A stretch of DNA of 64,000 bases from Flavobacterium sp. N502536. GTDB lineage: Bacteria > Bacteroidota > Bacteroidia > Flavobacteriales > Flavobacteriaceae. The DNA is taken from positions 1,798,001 through 1,862,000 of the forward strand of contig NZ_CP110011.1 in the NCBI RefSeq assembly GCF_025947345.1, written 5' to 3'. The notes below the pieces were generated by a model. That model was not told where the DNA came from. It ran no database searches and saw only the letters and a list, made by a program, of their open reading frames with translations. Shown in pieces: positions 27,085 through 35,770 of the stretch (positions within the stretch are counted from its first letter, which is position 1; the number at the start of each line of letters is the position of its first letter). Both the position numbers and the translations under genes were made by a program.

Positions 27085-27624
27085 TTATTGCTGACACAGA
27101 TTCTTAATATCCCTCTTTAAACTTATTTGTGAAAAAAGAATAGGAATGTTCAATTTCTGATTTTCTTTAATCATTGTCAAATAGATGTCATTTTTGTCTA
27201 AAATAAATATTCTACTTGTTTGAAACATCGAATTAATAGCCAGAGGATTAAGATTATTATAAATTATTATATTTCCGGAATTTCTATGTTTTTCAAAACC
27301 TTTTTTTTCGCAATACTGATTAATAAGCAATTTGTTTTCTTCCGTATTGTATTTGCTGATAATTTTAGTTAGTTGTTTTTCAGTTGCTTTTCGATAAATT
27401 GTAAATGCGCAAAATAAACTAAAAATAAAAAGCAGATAAAACTCAATTCCAGTTTTTGAATAATCCCTATGAGGATTAAAATAAACCAAGAAAGGCATTA
27501 GAAAGCCCCAACTAAAAAATAAATAAAGAATTATTGTATCAAATTTGTTAAGCCAGCTTTCAGAATAAACTAACTTACTTTGCTCGATACTTTTTTTCCT
27601 ATTTAAGTTTTTTAAACTTCTCAT
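27085..27624 (-). CDS. Hypothetical two-helix membrane protein
   Basis: A 179-aa protein with a basic N-terminus, two membrane helices (about residues 29-48 and 63-78: LFFSWGFLMPFLVYF; FYLLFIFSLFCAF) and a soluble C-terminal half. I do not recognise it, and it is not a usual member of flexirubin loci as far as I know. It overlaps the ketosynthase gene by 4 nt (TCAT on the plus strand), so it is translated from the same message. It is very rich in Asn, Ile and Lys compared with its neighbours. Confidence 0.65.
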   Translation of the reverse strand: MRSLKNLNRKKSIEQSKLVYSESWLNKFDTIILYLFFSWGFLMPFLVYFNPHRDYSKTGIEFYLLFIFSLFCAFTIYRKATEKQLTKIISKYNTEENKLLINQYCEKKGFEKHRNSGNIIIYNNLNPLAINSMFQTSRIFILDKNDIYLTMIKENQKLNIPILFSQISLKRDIKNLCQQ

Positions 27625-28760
27625 TTTATCTTTTCAAAAACAACTGCCGTATTACAACCTCCAAATCCGGAAGCTGTTTTTAGGAAAAAATCAATAGTTG
27701 CTTCTTCGTTTTTCTCAATAACATTGATCACTTCGCTAACCCCAATTTCATCAAAACCTTTCGATTCAAAAAGCGTGTTTTGATTTACGGATTCAATAGC
27801 GATTACGGTTTCTAATAATCCGGAAGCGCCTAAAGTATGACCGTAAAATCCTTTCAGACTATTGACTGGGACATTTTGCAGACCTAAACGGTTTAGGGCA
27901 ATGGCCTCCATTTCGTCATTAAACGGAGTTGCGGTTCCGTGTGCTGAAATATAATCGATTTTATGGGGCTCAATTTGAGCTTCTTTCAAAGCATTTTGGA
28001 TACTTCTGAACAAACCTTCGCCTGTTCTCGATGGACCCGAAATATGATTGGCATCGTTTATCGAACTGTCTCCAATAACTTTTATTTTAGCATTTGTGTC
28101 TTCTGCCGAAACCAGAACCGCAGCCGTTGCCTCGCCTAAACTTACACCGGTTCTGTTTTTAGAATACGGTTTACAAGGCAAATCGCTCATGGCCTGAAAA
28201 GCATTAAAACCGGACAAAACAAATTCTGAAACTTCGTCGCCGGCCACTACAAAAATATTGTCGGAGAGTTCAGACTGGATCATTCTTTTGGCAACAGAAA
28301 TCGCTAAAATTCCTGAAACACAAGCATTCGAAACGACAATAGGTTGTGTTTGAAATCCGAAAAAAGCAGCAACATTTTTTGCCAGGACATCTAAATGTGC
28401 ATTAGCAAAACTTTTTTCCGAATTGTCTTTTAAAGCCGTTACATTTCCTTTTGTAGTCGAAAGTATAAAAGCCGTTTTTGAATCTAATGGAACCGCTGCA
28501 TTTTTGATAATCGGCTCTAAAGCCAGAATCATCATTTTCTCCAGACGGGAGTATTTTGTTTCCCTGCTGATTTTTGCAAAGGCAAGGTTTATTTTTTCAT
28601 CATGAATTACCGAACCATAAAACGGAACCGGCATCAAAGAAATGTCATTATTTAGTTGAATGCCCGAATCACCGCGAAGAATTGCTTCAACGTTTGATTT
28701 GACATCAAAACCTAATGGGGTGATGCAGTTGGTTTGTGTAATGTATATCTCTTTTAACAT
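27621..28760 (-). CDS. Beta-ketoacyl-ACP synthase
   Basis: A 379-aa ketosynthase with Cys147 (VVSNACVSGIL), His274 (ISAHGTATPF) and His308 (KGFYGHTLGASG) all present. It is one of three intact KAS I/II-type enzymes in the cluster; aryl-polyene loci typically carry such extra KS genes for initiation or other chain-length steps. It is followed by a 4-nt overlap with the two-helix membrane gene. Confidence 0.88.
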   Translation of the reverse strand: MLKEIYITQTNCITPLGFDVKSNVEAILRGDSGIQLNNDISLMPVPFYGSVIHDEKINLAFAKISRETKYSRLEKMMILALEPIIKNAAVPLDSKTAFILSTTKGNVTALKDNSEKSFANAHLDVLAKNVAAFFGFQTQPIVVSNACVSGILAISVAKRMIQSELSDNIFVVAGDEVSEFVLSGFNAFQAMSDLPCKPYSKNRTGVSLGEATAAVLVSAEDTNAKIKVIGDSSINDANHISGPSRTGEGLFRSIQNALKEAQIEPHKIDYISAHGTATPFNDEMEAIALNRLGLQNVPVNSLKGFYGHTLGASGLLETVIAIESVNQNTLFESKGFDEIGVSEVINVIEKNEEATIDFFLKTASGFGGCNTAVVFEKIK

Positions 28761-28788
28761 TTTATGATTTTATTCCGGCGTATTTTTT

Positions 28789-28815
28789 AATTCGTGTCAA
28801 TTCGTGCAATTCGTG
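28789..28815. repeat. Three AATTCGTG units
   Basis: AATTCGTG occurs at 28789, 28799 and 28808 in the 57-nt gap between the thioesterase and ketosynthase genes. It looks like a fragment of a dispersed intergenic repeat. Confidence 0.5.
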
Positions 28816-28817
28816 TT

Positions 28818-29267
28818 TTATTTCAACAACCCAACTTTCTTTTTCCATTCTTCATAAAAAGGAGGATTGGTCAGCATTAGATTACCTTCCTGATCTAAAA
28901 ATACCTGAACGGTTTCTCCGGTACAGGCTACTTCACCTTTATCATCCAGTATTCTAAAACGGTAGATCATTTTGGCGGCAGGAGTATCAATTACGGTTGT
29001 TTCTATCGTTACCACATCGCCATAACGCAAAGACAATTTGTGTTCGCATTTTGATTTTACGATCGGGGTGGTGTAGCCTGTTTTGGCAATATCCAAATAG
29101 GTGAGTCCGTGTTCACGGCCAAACGCTTCACGACCATCTTCAAAATAGGTGATGTAATTTCCGTGCCACACAATTCCAAGCGGATCCGTTTCGTTAAAAC
29201 GAATTCTGATTTCATGCGAAACGGTTAGTTCGGTTGCTTCGTTAAACTGTTCTTTTCTTTTTGTCAT
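28818..29267 (-). CDS. 4HBT-type acyl-CoA/ACP thioesterase
   Basis: A 149-aa hot-dog thioesterase. The start is taken at ATG 29267 (MTKRKEQFNEATELTVSHEI), because the TTG farther upstream adds only four residues. The 4-hydroxybenzoyl-CoA thioesterase motif FNETDPLGIVWHGNYITYFE carries the expected Asp. It could release a finished polyene acid or proofread stalled carrier-bound intermediates. The first 26 nt overlap the ABC permease gene. Confidence 0.85.
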   Translation of the reverse strand: MTKRKEQFNEATELTVSHEIRIRFNETDPLGIVWHGNYITYFEDGREAFGREHGLTYLDIAKTGYTTPIVKSKCEHKLSLRYGDVVTIETTVIDTPAAKMIYRFRILDDKGEVACTGETVQVFLDQEGNLMLTNPPFYEEWKKKVGLLK

Positions 29268-30531
29268 AAAATAAGGCAATGGATGTTGTGATAATGAAGA
29301 ACAAAAATAACAAACTTATTTTTGGGATGATTTCAAGGAAAGAAACGTTGCGCAATAAAACATCATAGAACGCTTCTAATCCCCAATTCATGGGAGATGA
29401 TTTGGCAATGATTTGCATGATGTTTGGCATTGCAAAAACGGGAACCCAGATTCCGCCAATGGCTGCCAGAATAATAACGCTTGTCGCACCAAACGGAGCC
29501 GATTGTTCTTGTGTGCTTGCGATCGTTCCCAGCAGAATTCCAAAGCCAATGGCTGCAAAACCTGAAAATAAAGCGACCACACTCATTAAGAACAAATGAC
29601 CTTCGACATTTAAAGGAGGCAAACCAATATGTGGAAATAAAAAGATTGCCACGGCCACCATCATGTAAAACTGAATCATACAAATGGCCGAATAGGTAAT
29701 GGTTTTACCAATAATAACGACGAGGTTAGAAACCGGATTGGTGAGTAATCGAACAAATGTTCCCTGAGATTTTTCTTTTACGATATTGATAGACAACGGT
29801 ATCACAATAAAAAATATGGCAAAAAGTGTCCAGGCCGGAACGTTGTGCTGCACAGAATTGGGACGTACTTCTTTGTTGTTTATTTTTGGAATGATTTCTT
29901 TGAACGTGATAAAACTCTTTTGCTCAAATTCGGCATTTCCTTCCCCCAGTTGATTTTGAAAAGTCGTATAAATGGATTTTGTTTCGATTTGAGAAATCAT
30001 CTTATCGATCGAGCTCATCACGGCATTTTTGAAGCTCATTTGAACTGCCGGATCAAAATACAATTTGACTTCTTTTTCTTTAATGATCTTAGGCTTTGCG
30101 GTTTGCACCGTAGTATCCGTTTCTGTTAGGCCCATTTTGCTCACAATGTTTTCGACATTCTGATCAATTTTGGTTTGCAGATCCACACTTAATTTTTCCG
30201 GAATTACAATCGCCAGTTGAAATTTACCTTTGTAAACCGCTTCTTTAGCCATTTCTTCGGTAATAGGTTTGTGGTCGATTTGGGTGACAACACTAAAAAG
30301 CTGACTTTTTTCCAGATTATCAAAAACGGTTTTAGACACAGTACCTTTGTCGTTATCCACCAGTAAAATTTGAATTTTGGTATCGCTTACGGTTTTAAAA
30401 GTGCTGTCTTGAATTAAGGTTACGGTAATAACCAAAACCAAAGGCATGATAAATAAAATGATTAATCCGCCTAAATCTCGTTTGAGCAGGAGGAATTCTT
30501 TTACGACTGACATCCAAATTTTATATACCAT
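29242..30531 (-). CDS. ABC-2 type transporter permease
   Basis: A 429-aa permease with one N-terminal helix (about residues 20-42), a large extracytoplasmic domain (about 45-225) and five or six C-terminal helices (IFFIVIPLSINIVKEKSQGTFVRLL; then to KISLLFLFFIITTSIALFY). The segment IVKEKSQGTFVRLLTNPVS is the ABC-2 signature. It pairs with the ATPase gene, which it overlaps by 11 nt. In this operon it probably exports pigment or a precursor. An alternative start at ATG 30513 is possible. Confidence 0.87.
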   Translation of the reverse strand: MVYKIWMSVVKEFLLLKRDLGGLIILFIMPLVLVITVTLIQDSTFKTVSDTKIQILLVDNDKGTVSKTVFDNLEKSQLFSVVTQIDHKPITEEMAKEAVYKGKFQLAIVIPEKLSVDLQTKIDQNVENIVSKMGLTETDTTVQTAKPKIIKEKEVKLYFDPAVQMSFKNAVMSSIDKMISQIETKSIYTTFQNQLGEGNAEFEQKSFITFKEIIPKINNKEVRPNSVQHNVPAWTLFAIFFIVIPLSINIVKEKSQGTFVRLLTNPVSNLVVIIGKTITYSAICMIQFYMMVAVAIFLFPHIGLPPLNVEGHLFLMSVVALFSGFAAIGFGILLGTIASTQEQSAPFGATSVIILAAIGGIWVPVFAMPNIMQIIAKSSPMNWGLEAFYDVLLRNVSFLEIIPKISLLFLFFIITTSIALFYDKKKRTV

Positions 30532-31273
30532 CTCTAAAGTCTTTACCGGTTAATGAAATAAAAACTTCCTCAAGATTTCGGGCTTCTTCGGTAGAAGCAA
30601 TTAAACTTGAAGGGGTACCCTGAGCGTATATTTTGCCGCGGTCTAAAATGGCAATGTTGGTACAGAAATCTTCCGCTTCTGCCAAATGATGGGAGGTATA
30701 AATAATGGTTGTTCCGTTTTGATTTAAGAGTTTCAGATAGTCAATAATGGCATTTTTAGACTGTACATCAACACCAACGGTTGGTTCATCTAAAAACAAA
30801 ACTTTGGGATTGTGTAAAATTCCCGCGATCAAATTGACTCTGCGTTTCATACCGCCTGAAAAAGTTTCGATACGTTTGTCGGCAAATTTTAATAAGCCCA
30901 AAAGATCTAAAGTTTCAACGACTTTGTCTTTTAGATAACTGCCTTTTAAGCCGTACATACTTCCAAAATAATGTAAATTCTCCCGGGCCGTTAGGGTAGG
31001 GTATAAAGCATATTCCTGTGGAACAACGCCAATGATTTTTTTGATTTTGGAAGAATGATGGGTATAATTCAGCCCATCGATCGTGAAATGCCCTGAGGTT
31101 GGTTTTATCAGTCCGCAAAGCATAGAGATTAAAGTGGTTTTTCCGGCACCATTCGGACCTAATAACCCAAAAATCTGACCTTCACTGATCTCCAGCGAAA
31201 CATCGTTCAAAGAATACAGATCTGCATTTTTGTACTTTTTCGAAAGGGATTCTATTTTTATAATGGATTGCAA
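30521..31273 (-). CDS. ABC transporter ATP-binding protein
   Basis: A 250-aa ATPase: Walker A GPNGAGKTTLI (about 39-49), signature FSGGMKRR, Walker B VLFLDEPTVGVD, and the switch His in YTSHHLAEA. The start is TTG at 31273 (MQSIIKIESLSKKY), 7 nt after the BtrH-like stop; no ATG gives the family N-terminus. It energises the ABC-2 permease encoded next. Confidence 0.9.
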   Translation of the reverse strand: MQSIIKIESLSKKYKNADLYSLNDVSLEISEGQIFGLLGPNGAGKTTLISMLCGLIKPTSGHFTIDGLNYTHHSSKIKKIIGVVPQEYALYPTLTARENLHYFGSMYGLKGSYLKDKVVETLDLLGLLKFADKRIETFSGGMKRRVNLIAGILHNPKVLFLDEPTVGVDVQSKNAIIDYLKLLNQNGTTIIYTSHHLAEAEDFCTNIAILDRGKIYAQGTPSSLIASTEEARNLEEVFISLTGKDFRDGI

Positions 31274-31280
31274 AATATTC

Positions 31281-32279
31281 TTAGCTGATCGCTTTTTTTA
31301 GTTTTTTGAAAAAGATTTCTTCGCGATTGGCAATGTCCAAAAGTTCATCGGCAATCGTATTGTAAGCATCTTCTTTGGCACTTCTGTTTTTGTAAATTCG
31401 GGAAGCTTCAACCGCAAAGTCTCTCCATGAATCTCCAATTTGTGTCATTTCTTTAGAAAGGACTTTTAATTCTTCATTATTTAAGATAACCGAAGCTTCC
31501 TGTAAAAATGCGGCATAGATAAATCGGAAACCTCCGCCACCTGTACCAATTTCTTCCTGCATGCGCACCATTTGTGCCAAATAGTGATTGGCTTTTTTAG
31601 TACCGTGTTTTACGGGCCATTTTCTAATTTGCTTCGAAACAAATTTAATTCCGCGTACCCCAATAATAGGCATGGGTGCCAACATATCGCGGCAGGTATT
31701 TTTGATTCCTTTGATAATGGCGCTTTTCAAATCAACGTCCTTCGGAATTTGAATCGGATAGTACATTTGACCTCTTGGAGCAAAAGCACCTTTGGCAAAA
31801 CGCACCTTGTCCAGTTCGTCATGTGTCAGGGTAGTAACCGTTTCCATAACAGGATCGCTAACAAGATAATCGGTTTCGGTTTTTCCGTAAACGACTAAAT
31901 TGTGTGCGTTAAAATGGAAGCGGTATTCATCAGGAAAATAACTCAAATGATACACGCCAACTTGTAATCCGGTTGGGATATTGTTTTTTAAATTTTCGTC
32001 CAAAGCCTTGTTGGCATTTGTTGTTGAAGAAAATTTTTGTCTTTTTATTTTTAAGTTTAAACGGCTCGCCAGTTTATTAAAGATCTGTCCAGGCAAAGTT
32101 CTGTAACTAATTGCAGGAGCATGATTTACTTTTATAAACGGTAGGTATACGAAGAAAAGTCCGGAACCGATACCAAAAACCATCGGTTCGCTGATGTTCA
32201 GTCCGTTGTTTTTTAACAAATTCGAAGCTACTCCATTTTCGCAATGAGCAGATTGATGATGTGTAAAATTAGTTTGCAT
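31281..32279 (-). CDS. BtrH-type acyltransferase-like protein
   Basis: A 332-aa protein with the BtrH N-terminal domain (papain/C39-like fold): Cys13 in HHQSAHCENGVASNLL, then His in FHFNAHNLVVYG and Asp in YLVSDPVM, consistent with a Cys-His-Asp triad. The C-terminal half (about 190-332) is helical, resembling DUF4872. Butirosin BtrH moves an acyl group from an ACP to an aminoglycoside amine. By analogy this enzyme is the strongest candidate for moving the polyene from its ACP to the resorcinol hydroxyl. It ends 7 nt before the ABC ATPase and overlaps the next gene upstream by 1 nt. Confidence 0.78.
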   Translation of the reverse strand: MQTNFTHHQSAHCENGVASNLLKNNGLNISEPMVFGIGSGLFFVYLPFIKVNHAPAISYRTLPGQIFNKLASRLNLKIKRQKFSSTTNANKALDENLKNNIPTGLQVGVYHLSYFPDEYRFHFNAHNLVVYGKTETDYLVSDPVMETVTTLTHDELDKVRFAKGAFAPRGQMYYPIQIPKDVDLKSAIIKGIKNTCRDMLAPMPIIGVRGIKFVSKQIRKWPVKHGTKKANHYLAQMVRMQEEIGTGGGGFRFIYAAFLQEASVILNNEELKVLSKEMTQIGDSWRDFAVEASRIYKNRSAKEDAYNTIADELLDIANREEIFFKKLKKAIS

Positions 32280-32683
32280 TACGCGGTTTTAATATTTTTT
32301 AATTCAGCGATTGAAATTTCAAAAGCATCGGCATATTTCTGTAAAACAGAGTTGTTTAATTTGGCAAAAACGGCTGGTTTAAAATGTCTTTTTACGCGCC
32401 ATTTCCACATTCCAACATAACTGGATAAAATAGTAAGATCCATTTTGTTGAGTTCCATATAATAACAAATCGGACTTACTTCTCCAGTTTCTACCTGTAG
32501 TTTCGCTTCGGCAATTCGTTCGTTTATTTCATCGATCGAATTGGATAATGCGATGGTTTTAGGCTCCCAACCGGTACTTAAGGTTGTGGTATAGTCGCCA
32601 TTTTCATCGGTGGCATAAAGCAGTTCTTTCAGATTGTTTTTGGTGAGATTGCCTTTGTCTTGTGGTACATTTTCTTTTTCCAT
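32279..32683 (-). CDS. Hypothetical 134-aa protein with HTH-like C-terminus
   Basis: It has no signal peptide or membrane segment. Its last helices (NNSVLQKYADAFEISIAELKNI) resemble the second half of an XRE/Cro-type helix-turn-helix domain, but no full HTH is evident, and the N-terminal part is not recognised. Its stop and the BtrH start overlap (TAATG-type junction), suggesting the two proteins are made in step, perhaps as partners. The function is unknown. Confidence 0.65.
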   Translation of the reverse strand: MEKENVPQDKGNLTKNNLKELLYATDENGDYTTTLSTGWEPKTIALSNSIDEINERIAEAKLQVETGEVSPICYYMELNKMDLTILSSYVGMWKWRVKRHFKPAVFAKLNNSVLQKYADAFEISIAELKNIKTA

Positions 32684-32706
32684 GGCCTTTTTCTTTTCGA
32701 TTGTAA

Positions 32707-33171
32707 CTATTCCGGAACCGAAATTGTTTTTTGAATGAACAGATTAATTTCGCATTCCAAAAGTATTTTGTCAGCAAGCAGACTTTCGCAGCTCATGGTA
32801 CATAGCGTATAATCGTCGCCTGCAAATTTTGAAACCAGATTGGCTTTGGTAATAATAGTATCACCTACTTTTGGCAGTGTATGTATTTTCAGGTTTTTTA
32901 TCGCACTGATAAACCCCAGTACATTTACATTTTCGTTTTCTGTTCCGTCTTCGTCAAAAAAATATTTTTTGCCTACAATAGACGAACAGGTTTGTGCGGT
33001 GTTTTCGATTAAGCCGGCTTCAATAAAAGTGTTGTTTTCAACAAAAATATTATCTTCCCGGATCAAAAATGTGGTTTCTACAAAACTGGAATCTATATCC
33101 AAAATTAAATCCACCATAAGCAGCGGTGCCCGGTGGGGTAAATAGTTTTGTATGTCAACTCCGGTTTTCAT
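32707..33171 (-). CDS. FabA/FabZ-like hot-dog protein (Glu-bearing)
   Basis: A 154-aa hot-dog protein with YLPHRAPLLMVDLILD and FIEAGLIENTAQTCSS, where Glu56 sits at the FabZ catalytic Glu. The FabZ GHFPG segment with its His is replaced by FVENNTF. It resembles aryl-polyene dehydratase subunits of the ApeP type and would act in each dehydration round that builds the conjugated chain. It is followed 23 nt later by the 134-aa gene. Confidence 0.8.
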   Translation of the reverse strand: MKTGVDIQNYLPHRAPLLMVDLILDIDSSFVETTFLIREDNIFVENNTFIEAGLIENTAQTCSSIVGKKYFFDEDGTENENVNVLGFISAIKNLKIHTLPKVGDTIITKANLVSKFAGDDYTLCTMSCESLLADKILLECEINLFIQKTISVPE

Positions 33172-33181
33172 ACCTAATATA

Positions 33182-33613
33182 TTATTTGGCTAAAACGGTC
33201 TTCATTTGCCCGTTCGCAATTTCTTCATTATTCAGATAAGTTACAATGTCTACCAGTGTAATTCCGGCAAACTCCTGTAAAATAGTGATGCTGGATTGAA
33301 TCGTATCATTGACTTTTGGCAATTTTTTGATTTCAATTTCTTTGATCGAACCAATGTAACCCGTTGGGGCTGTTTCGTTTTTCAGGAAAAACTGGTAACC
33401 GGTGTGCAAAGCCACAGACTGTGCCATATGTTCGATTAAACCTGCTTCTAAAAAGGTGTCGTTGTCAGAAAAAATGTTGTCGCTTTGAATTTTTAAACCC
33501 GCAACCAGTGAAGTTTCGGTAAACGAATACATTTTATCGACCATTACAAAAGGGAACTTTTGCGGCAATAAATTCTCGACAGCGTCTTTCTCTAAAAGTA
33601 AAGTTGTTTCCAT
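33182..33613 (-). CDS. FabA/FabZ-like hot-dog protein (second Glu-bearing copy)
   Basis: A 143-aa paralogue of the next gene: LLPQKFPFVMVDKMYSF and FLEAGLIEHMAQSVAL, with Glu61 at the FabZ catalytic position and FSDND in place of the His segment. Start ATG 33613 overlaps the stop of darB (TAATG); the TTG at 33619 would lie inside darB. It probably forms a heterodimer with another hot-dog subunit. Confidence 0.8.
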   Translation of the reverse strand: METTLLLEKDAVENLLPQKFPFVMVDKMYSFTETSLVAGLKIQSDNIFSDNDTFLEAGLIEHMAQSVALHTGYQFFLKNETAPTGYIGSIKEIEIKKLPKVNDTIQSSITILQEFAGITLVDIVTYLNNEEIANGQMKTVLAK

Positions 33614-34746
33614 TAGCAAACCGTTAAATAAGCATAAGCAAAGGAGAATCTTCCGCTCTCAGGAACAGACAATAGAATACGATCTCCCTTTTTTAAATTT
33701 CCTGAATTCATTAATTCTTCCAAAGCTAAGTAAATAGAGGCCGAACCAACATTCCCTACTCTTGAAAGATTCATGAACCATTTTTCATCGGCCATCCCGA
33801 TTCCTTTTTCGGTCAGTCCTTTTTTTAATCCTTCCACAAAAAAGTTAGAAGAAACGTGAGGAATAAAATAATCAATCTGATCTGAAGTGATGCTGTTTTT
33901 ATCCATAGCATCTTTCATACTCTCAGCTCCTTTAGAAAGAATAAATTCATCCAATAATTTTACATCCTGTTTGATGGCAAAAACAGATTCGTTTAACCAT
34001 TGCTCCGGAGCATAATCACTCCAGGCTTTGATCTCGCCGTTCTCTAATTTATCGCCACCGGCATACATACAGGTTTCTAATTCGTAAGCATAGGAAAAGG
34101 CTTCCATCCATTCAATTTTTAAAGAGATAGCTCCTTTTGGTTGGTTCTCTAATAAAAATGCTCCCGCTCCATCAGACAACATCCAGCGTAAAAAATCTTT
34201 TTTGAACGCAATGATAGGCTGTTCTTCCAGGTTTTTCAGATTGGCAGCTTCGTGGTTGTACATCTGGGCATTTAGCCAGGTCGAAACTTTTTCAGATCCG
34301 GTGCAAATCGCATTTTTTGAATTTCCTGATTTTACAGACAGGAAACCAAATTTTAAGGAATTCATACCCGCACAGCAAACTCCTGTTGATGAATTTAGTT
34401 CTACAGATTTGTTTTTCAATAAACCGTGTACCATCGCAGCATGTGAAGGCAGGAAGATATCAGGAGTTGAGGTCCCGCAGGAAAGCACTTCAAGGTCCTG
34501 CGCTGTAAAGTTTTCATCAAACAACTGCACGATTGCATTTCGCGTTAACTCGGCGTTGTTATGAGTACTTTTTCCTGATTTGTCTATAGCGTAATAACGA
34601 CTTGTAATTTTATTATTGCGCAAAATAATGCGTCTTGCTTTAGAAGCAGCATCATTAATGAGACCCAGATAACTTTCCATCTCATCATTAGAAATGGCTT
34701 CATTTGGCAAATACTTTGCGGCTTTGGTAATATATACTTCAAACAT
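33613..34746 (-). CDS. darB: DarB-like ketosynthase of dialkylresorcinol synthesis
   Basis: A 377-aa KAS III-like enzyme with the active Cys125 in TGVCCAGMNSLKFG and a C-terminal His/Asn region (IPHVSSNFF; LSRVGNVGSASIYLAL). DarB condenses two fatty-acyl-derived chains to a cyclohexanedione, the precursor of the resorcinol ring. The neighbouring darA supplies the aromatising step, and the pair marks the locus as a dialkylresorcinol/flexirubin cluster. The start overlaps nothing upstream (16 nt gap to darA). Confidence 0.88.
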   Translation of the reverse strand: MFEVYITKAAKYLPNEAISNDEMESYLGLINDAASKARRIILRNNKITSRYYAIDKSGKSTHNNAELTRNAIVQLFDENFTAQDLEVLSCGTSTPDIFLPSHAAMVHGLLKNKSVELNSSTGVCCAGMNSLKFGFLSVKSGNSKNAICTGSEKVSTWLNAQMYNHEAANLKNLEEQPIIAFKKDFLRWMLSDGAGAFLLENQPKGAISLKIEWMEAFSYAYELETCMYAGGDKLENGEIKAWSDYAPEQWLNESVFAIKQDVKLLDEFILSKGAESMKDAMDKNSITSDQIDYFIPHVSSNFFVEGLKKGLTEKGIGMADEKWFMNLSRVGNVGSASIYLALEELMNSGNLKKGDRILLSVPESGRFSFAYAYLTVC

Positions 34747-34762
34747 AATCTAATTTCGTCTT

Positions 34763-35665
34763 CTAAACTCCTTGATAATATTGAGTTTCTCTTTTTATGG
34801 TATTTAACTTAAAGGGGTAGGTAATAAGGTGCAATATATACACTATTGGTGAGATTAACCATATTGCCAGGAATAAATAAACATTAAATACTTTAAGAAG
34901 TGTTTTTCTGTTTTTTTGATTTTTATAAATCAAATTTGACCACTTATTAAAGATTTTGTTTGCTGTTTTATCAACCGTTACCAGATAGGGGCTGATTTTA
35001 ACGGCGTCAACGGCAACCAGTTTGGGTTGTAAATGCTGTAATTGATTTTGATTGAATTCAGAAAGGATCACTTCTCCAAATTTATCTGACTCCTGTATGT
35101 CTTTGTCGGATACTCCCGGTAGCGGAAAAATACCAAGATATTTTTTCTTAACGCCCGAAAACATCCATTCTACAATCGTGATGACACTGATTAAATTTCC
35201 AACGCGATCTACTAAAGCAACGTTTCCAACTAACGAAGCATTGGCTTCTTTTAATAAAACTTTGATTTTTTCCTGTGCCATAATCCACATGTTACGGGAA
35301 CCGCTAATGGTGATGACAGGGGTGTTGTTTAGTATTTTTTTGGCATCAGCACTTTTTAGAAAAGAGTTTATCGGAATGGAAGGAGACAAATACCAAACTT
35401 GATAATGAAACAATACCAAATCGTATTTTGTGTTTAGAATTTCTTCCGGAACGGGCTTTAATTCAGTCGGAATTTGTAGAAATGATTCGGGGAAAGCGTC
35501 GAAAAAGGCAGCTTTATTCCATGGAAACGGAAAGGGTTGCTGCAGTTGTATTTCGTGAAAAGTTACATTTATTTCGTCTGAGTTTAGGAACGGTTTTGCA
35601 ATGTTTTGTGCAATTGTTCCGAGTTGTCCAGACTGTGTATAATAAATTACGAGAACATTTTTCAT
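34763..35665 (-). CDS. darA: DarA-like dialkylresorcinol condensing/aromatising enzyme
   Basis: A 300-aa flavodoxin-like protein: the N-terminal VLVIYYTQSGQLGTIAQNIA is the FMN phosphate loop, and YDLVLFHYQVWYLSPSIPIN a second flavin-binding stretch. One or two hydrophobic segments sit at the C-terminus (VYLFLAIWLISPIVYILHL). DarA oxidises the DarB cyclohexanedione to the aromatic dialkylresorcinol. It lies directly before darB on the same strand. The intergenic repeat upstream separates it from the acyltransferase gene. Confidence 0.88.
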   Translation of the reverse strand: MKNVLVIYYTQSGQLGTIAQNIAKPFLNSDEINVTFHEIQLQQPFPFPWNKAAFFDAFPESFLQIPTELKPVPEEILNTKYDLVLFHYQVWYLSPSIPINSFLKSADAKKILNNTPVITISGSRNMWIMAQEKIKVLLKEANASLVGNVALVDRVGNLISVITIVEWMFSGVKKKYLGIFPLPGVSDKDIQESDKFGEVILSEFNQNQLQHLQPKLVAVDAVKISPYLVTVDKTANKIFNKWSNLIYKNQKNRKTLLKVFNVYLFLAIWLISPIVYILHLITYPFKLNTIKRETQYYQGV

Positions 35666-35770
35666 GGAGGTTTACTTGCTTTTGGTTGCGAACAAAAATA
35701 AGTAAATTTATTTAAACGAATTTTCTTGTTTAAACGAATCGTTTTTGGCGATGAATTTTTGTTGTTTTTT

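Noticed and set aside
29363..29683. 106-codon frame inside the ABC permease region
   Set aside because: Alternative-frame shadow of the permease gene, with no start signal or motif of its own.
24340..32640. Shared DENGDYTT in the chain-length-factor-like protein and the 134-aa protein
   Set aside because: Only eight residues with no similarity around them; treated as chance.
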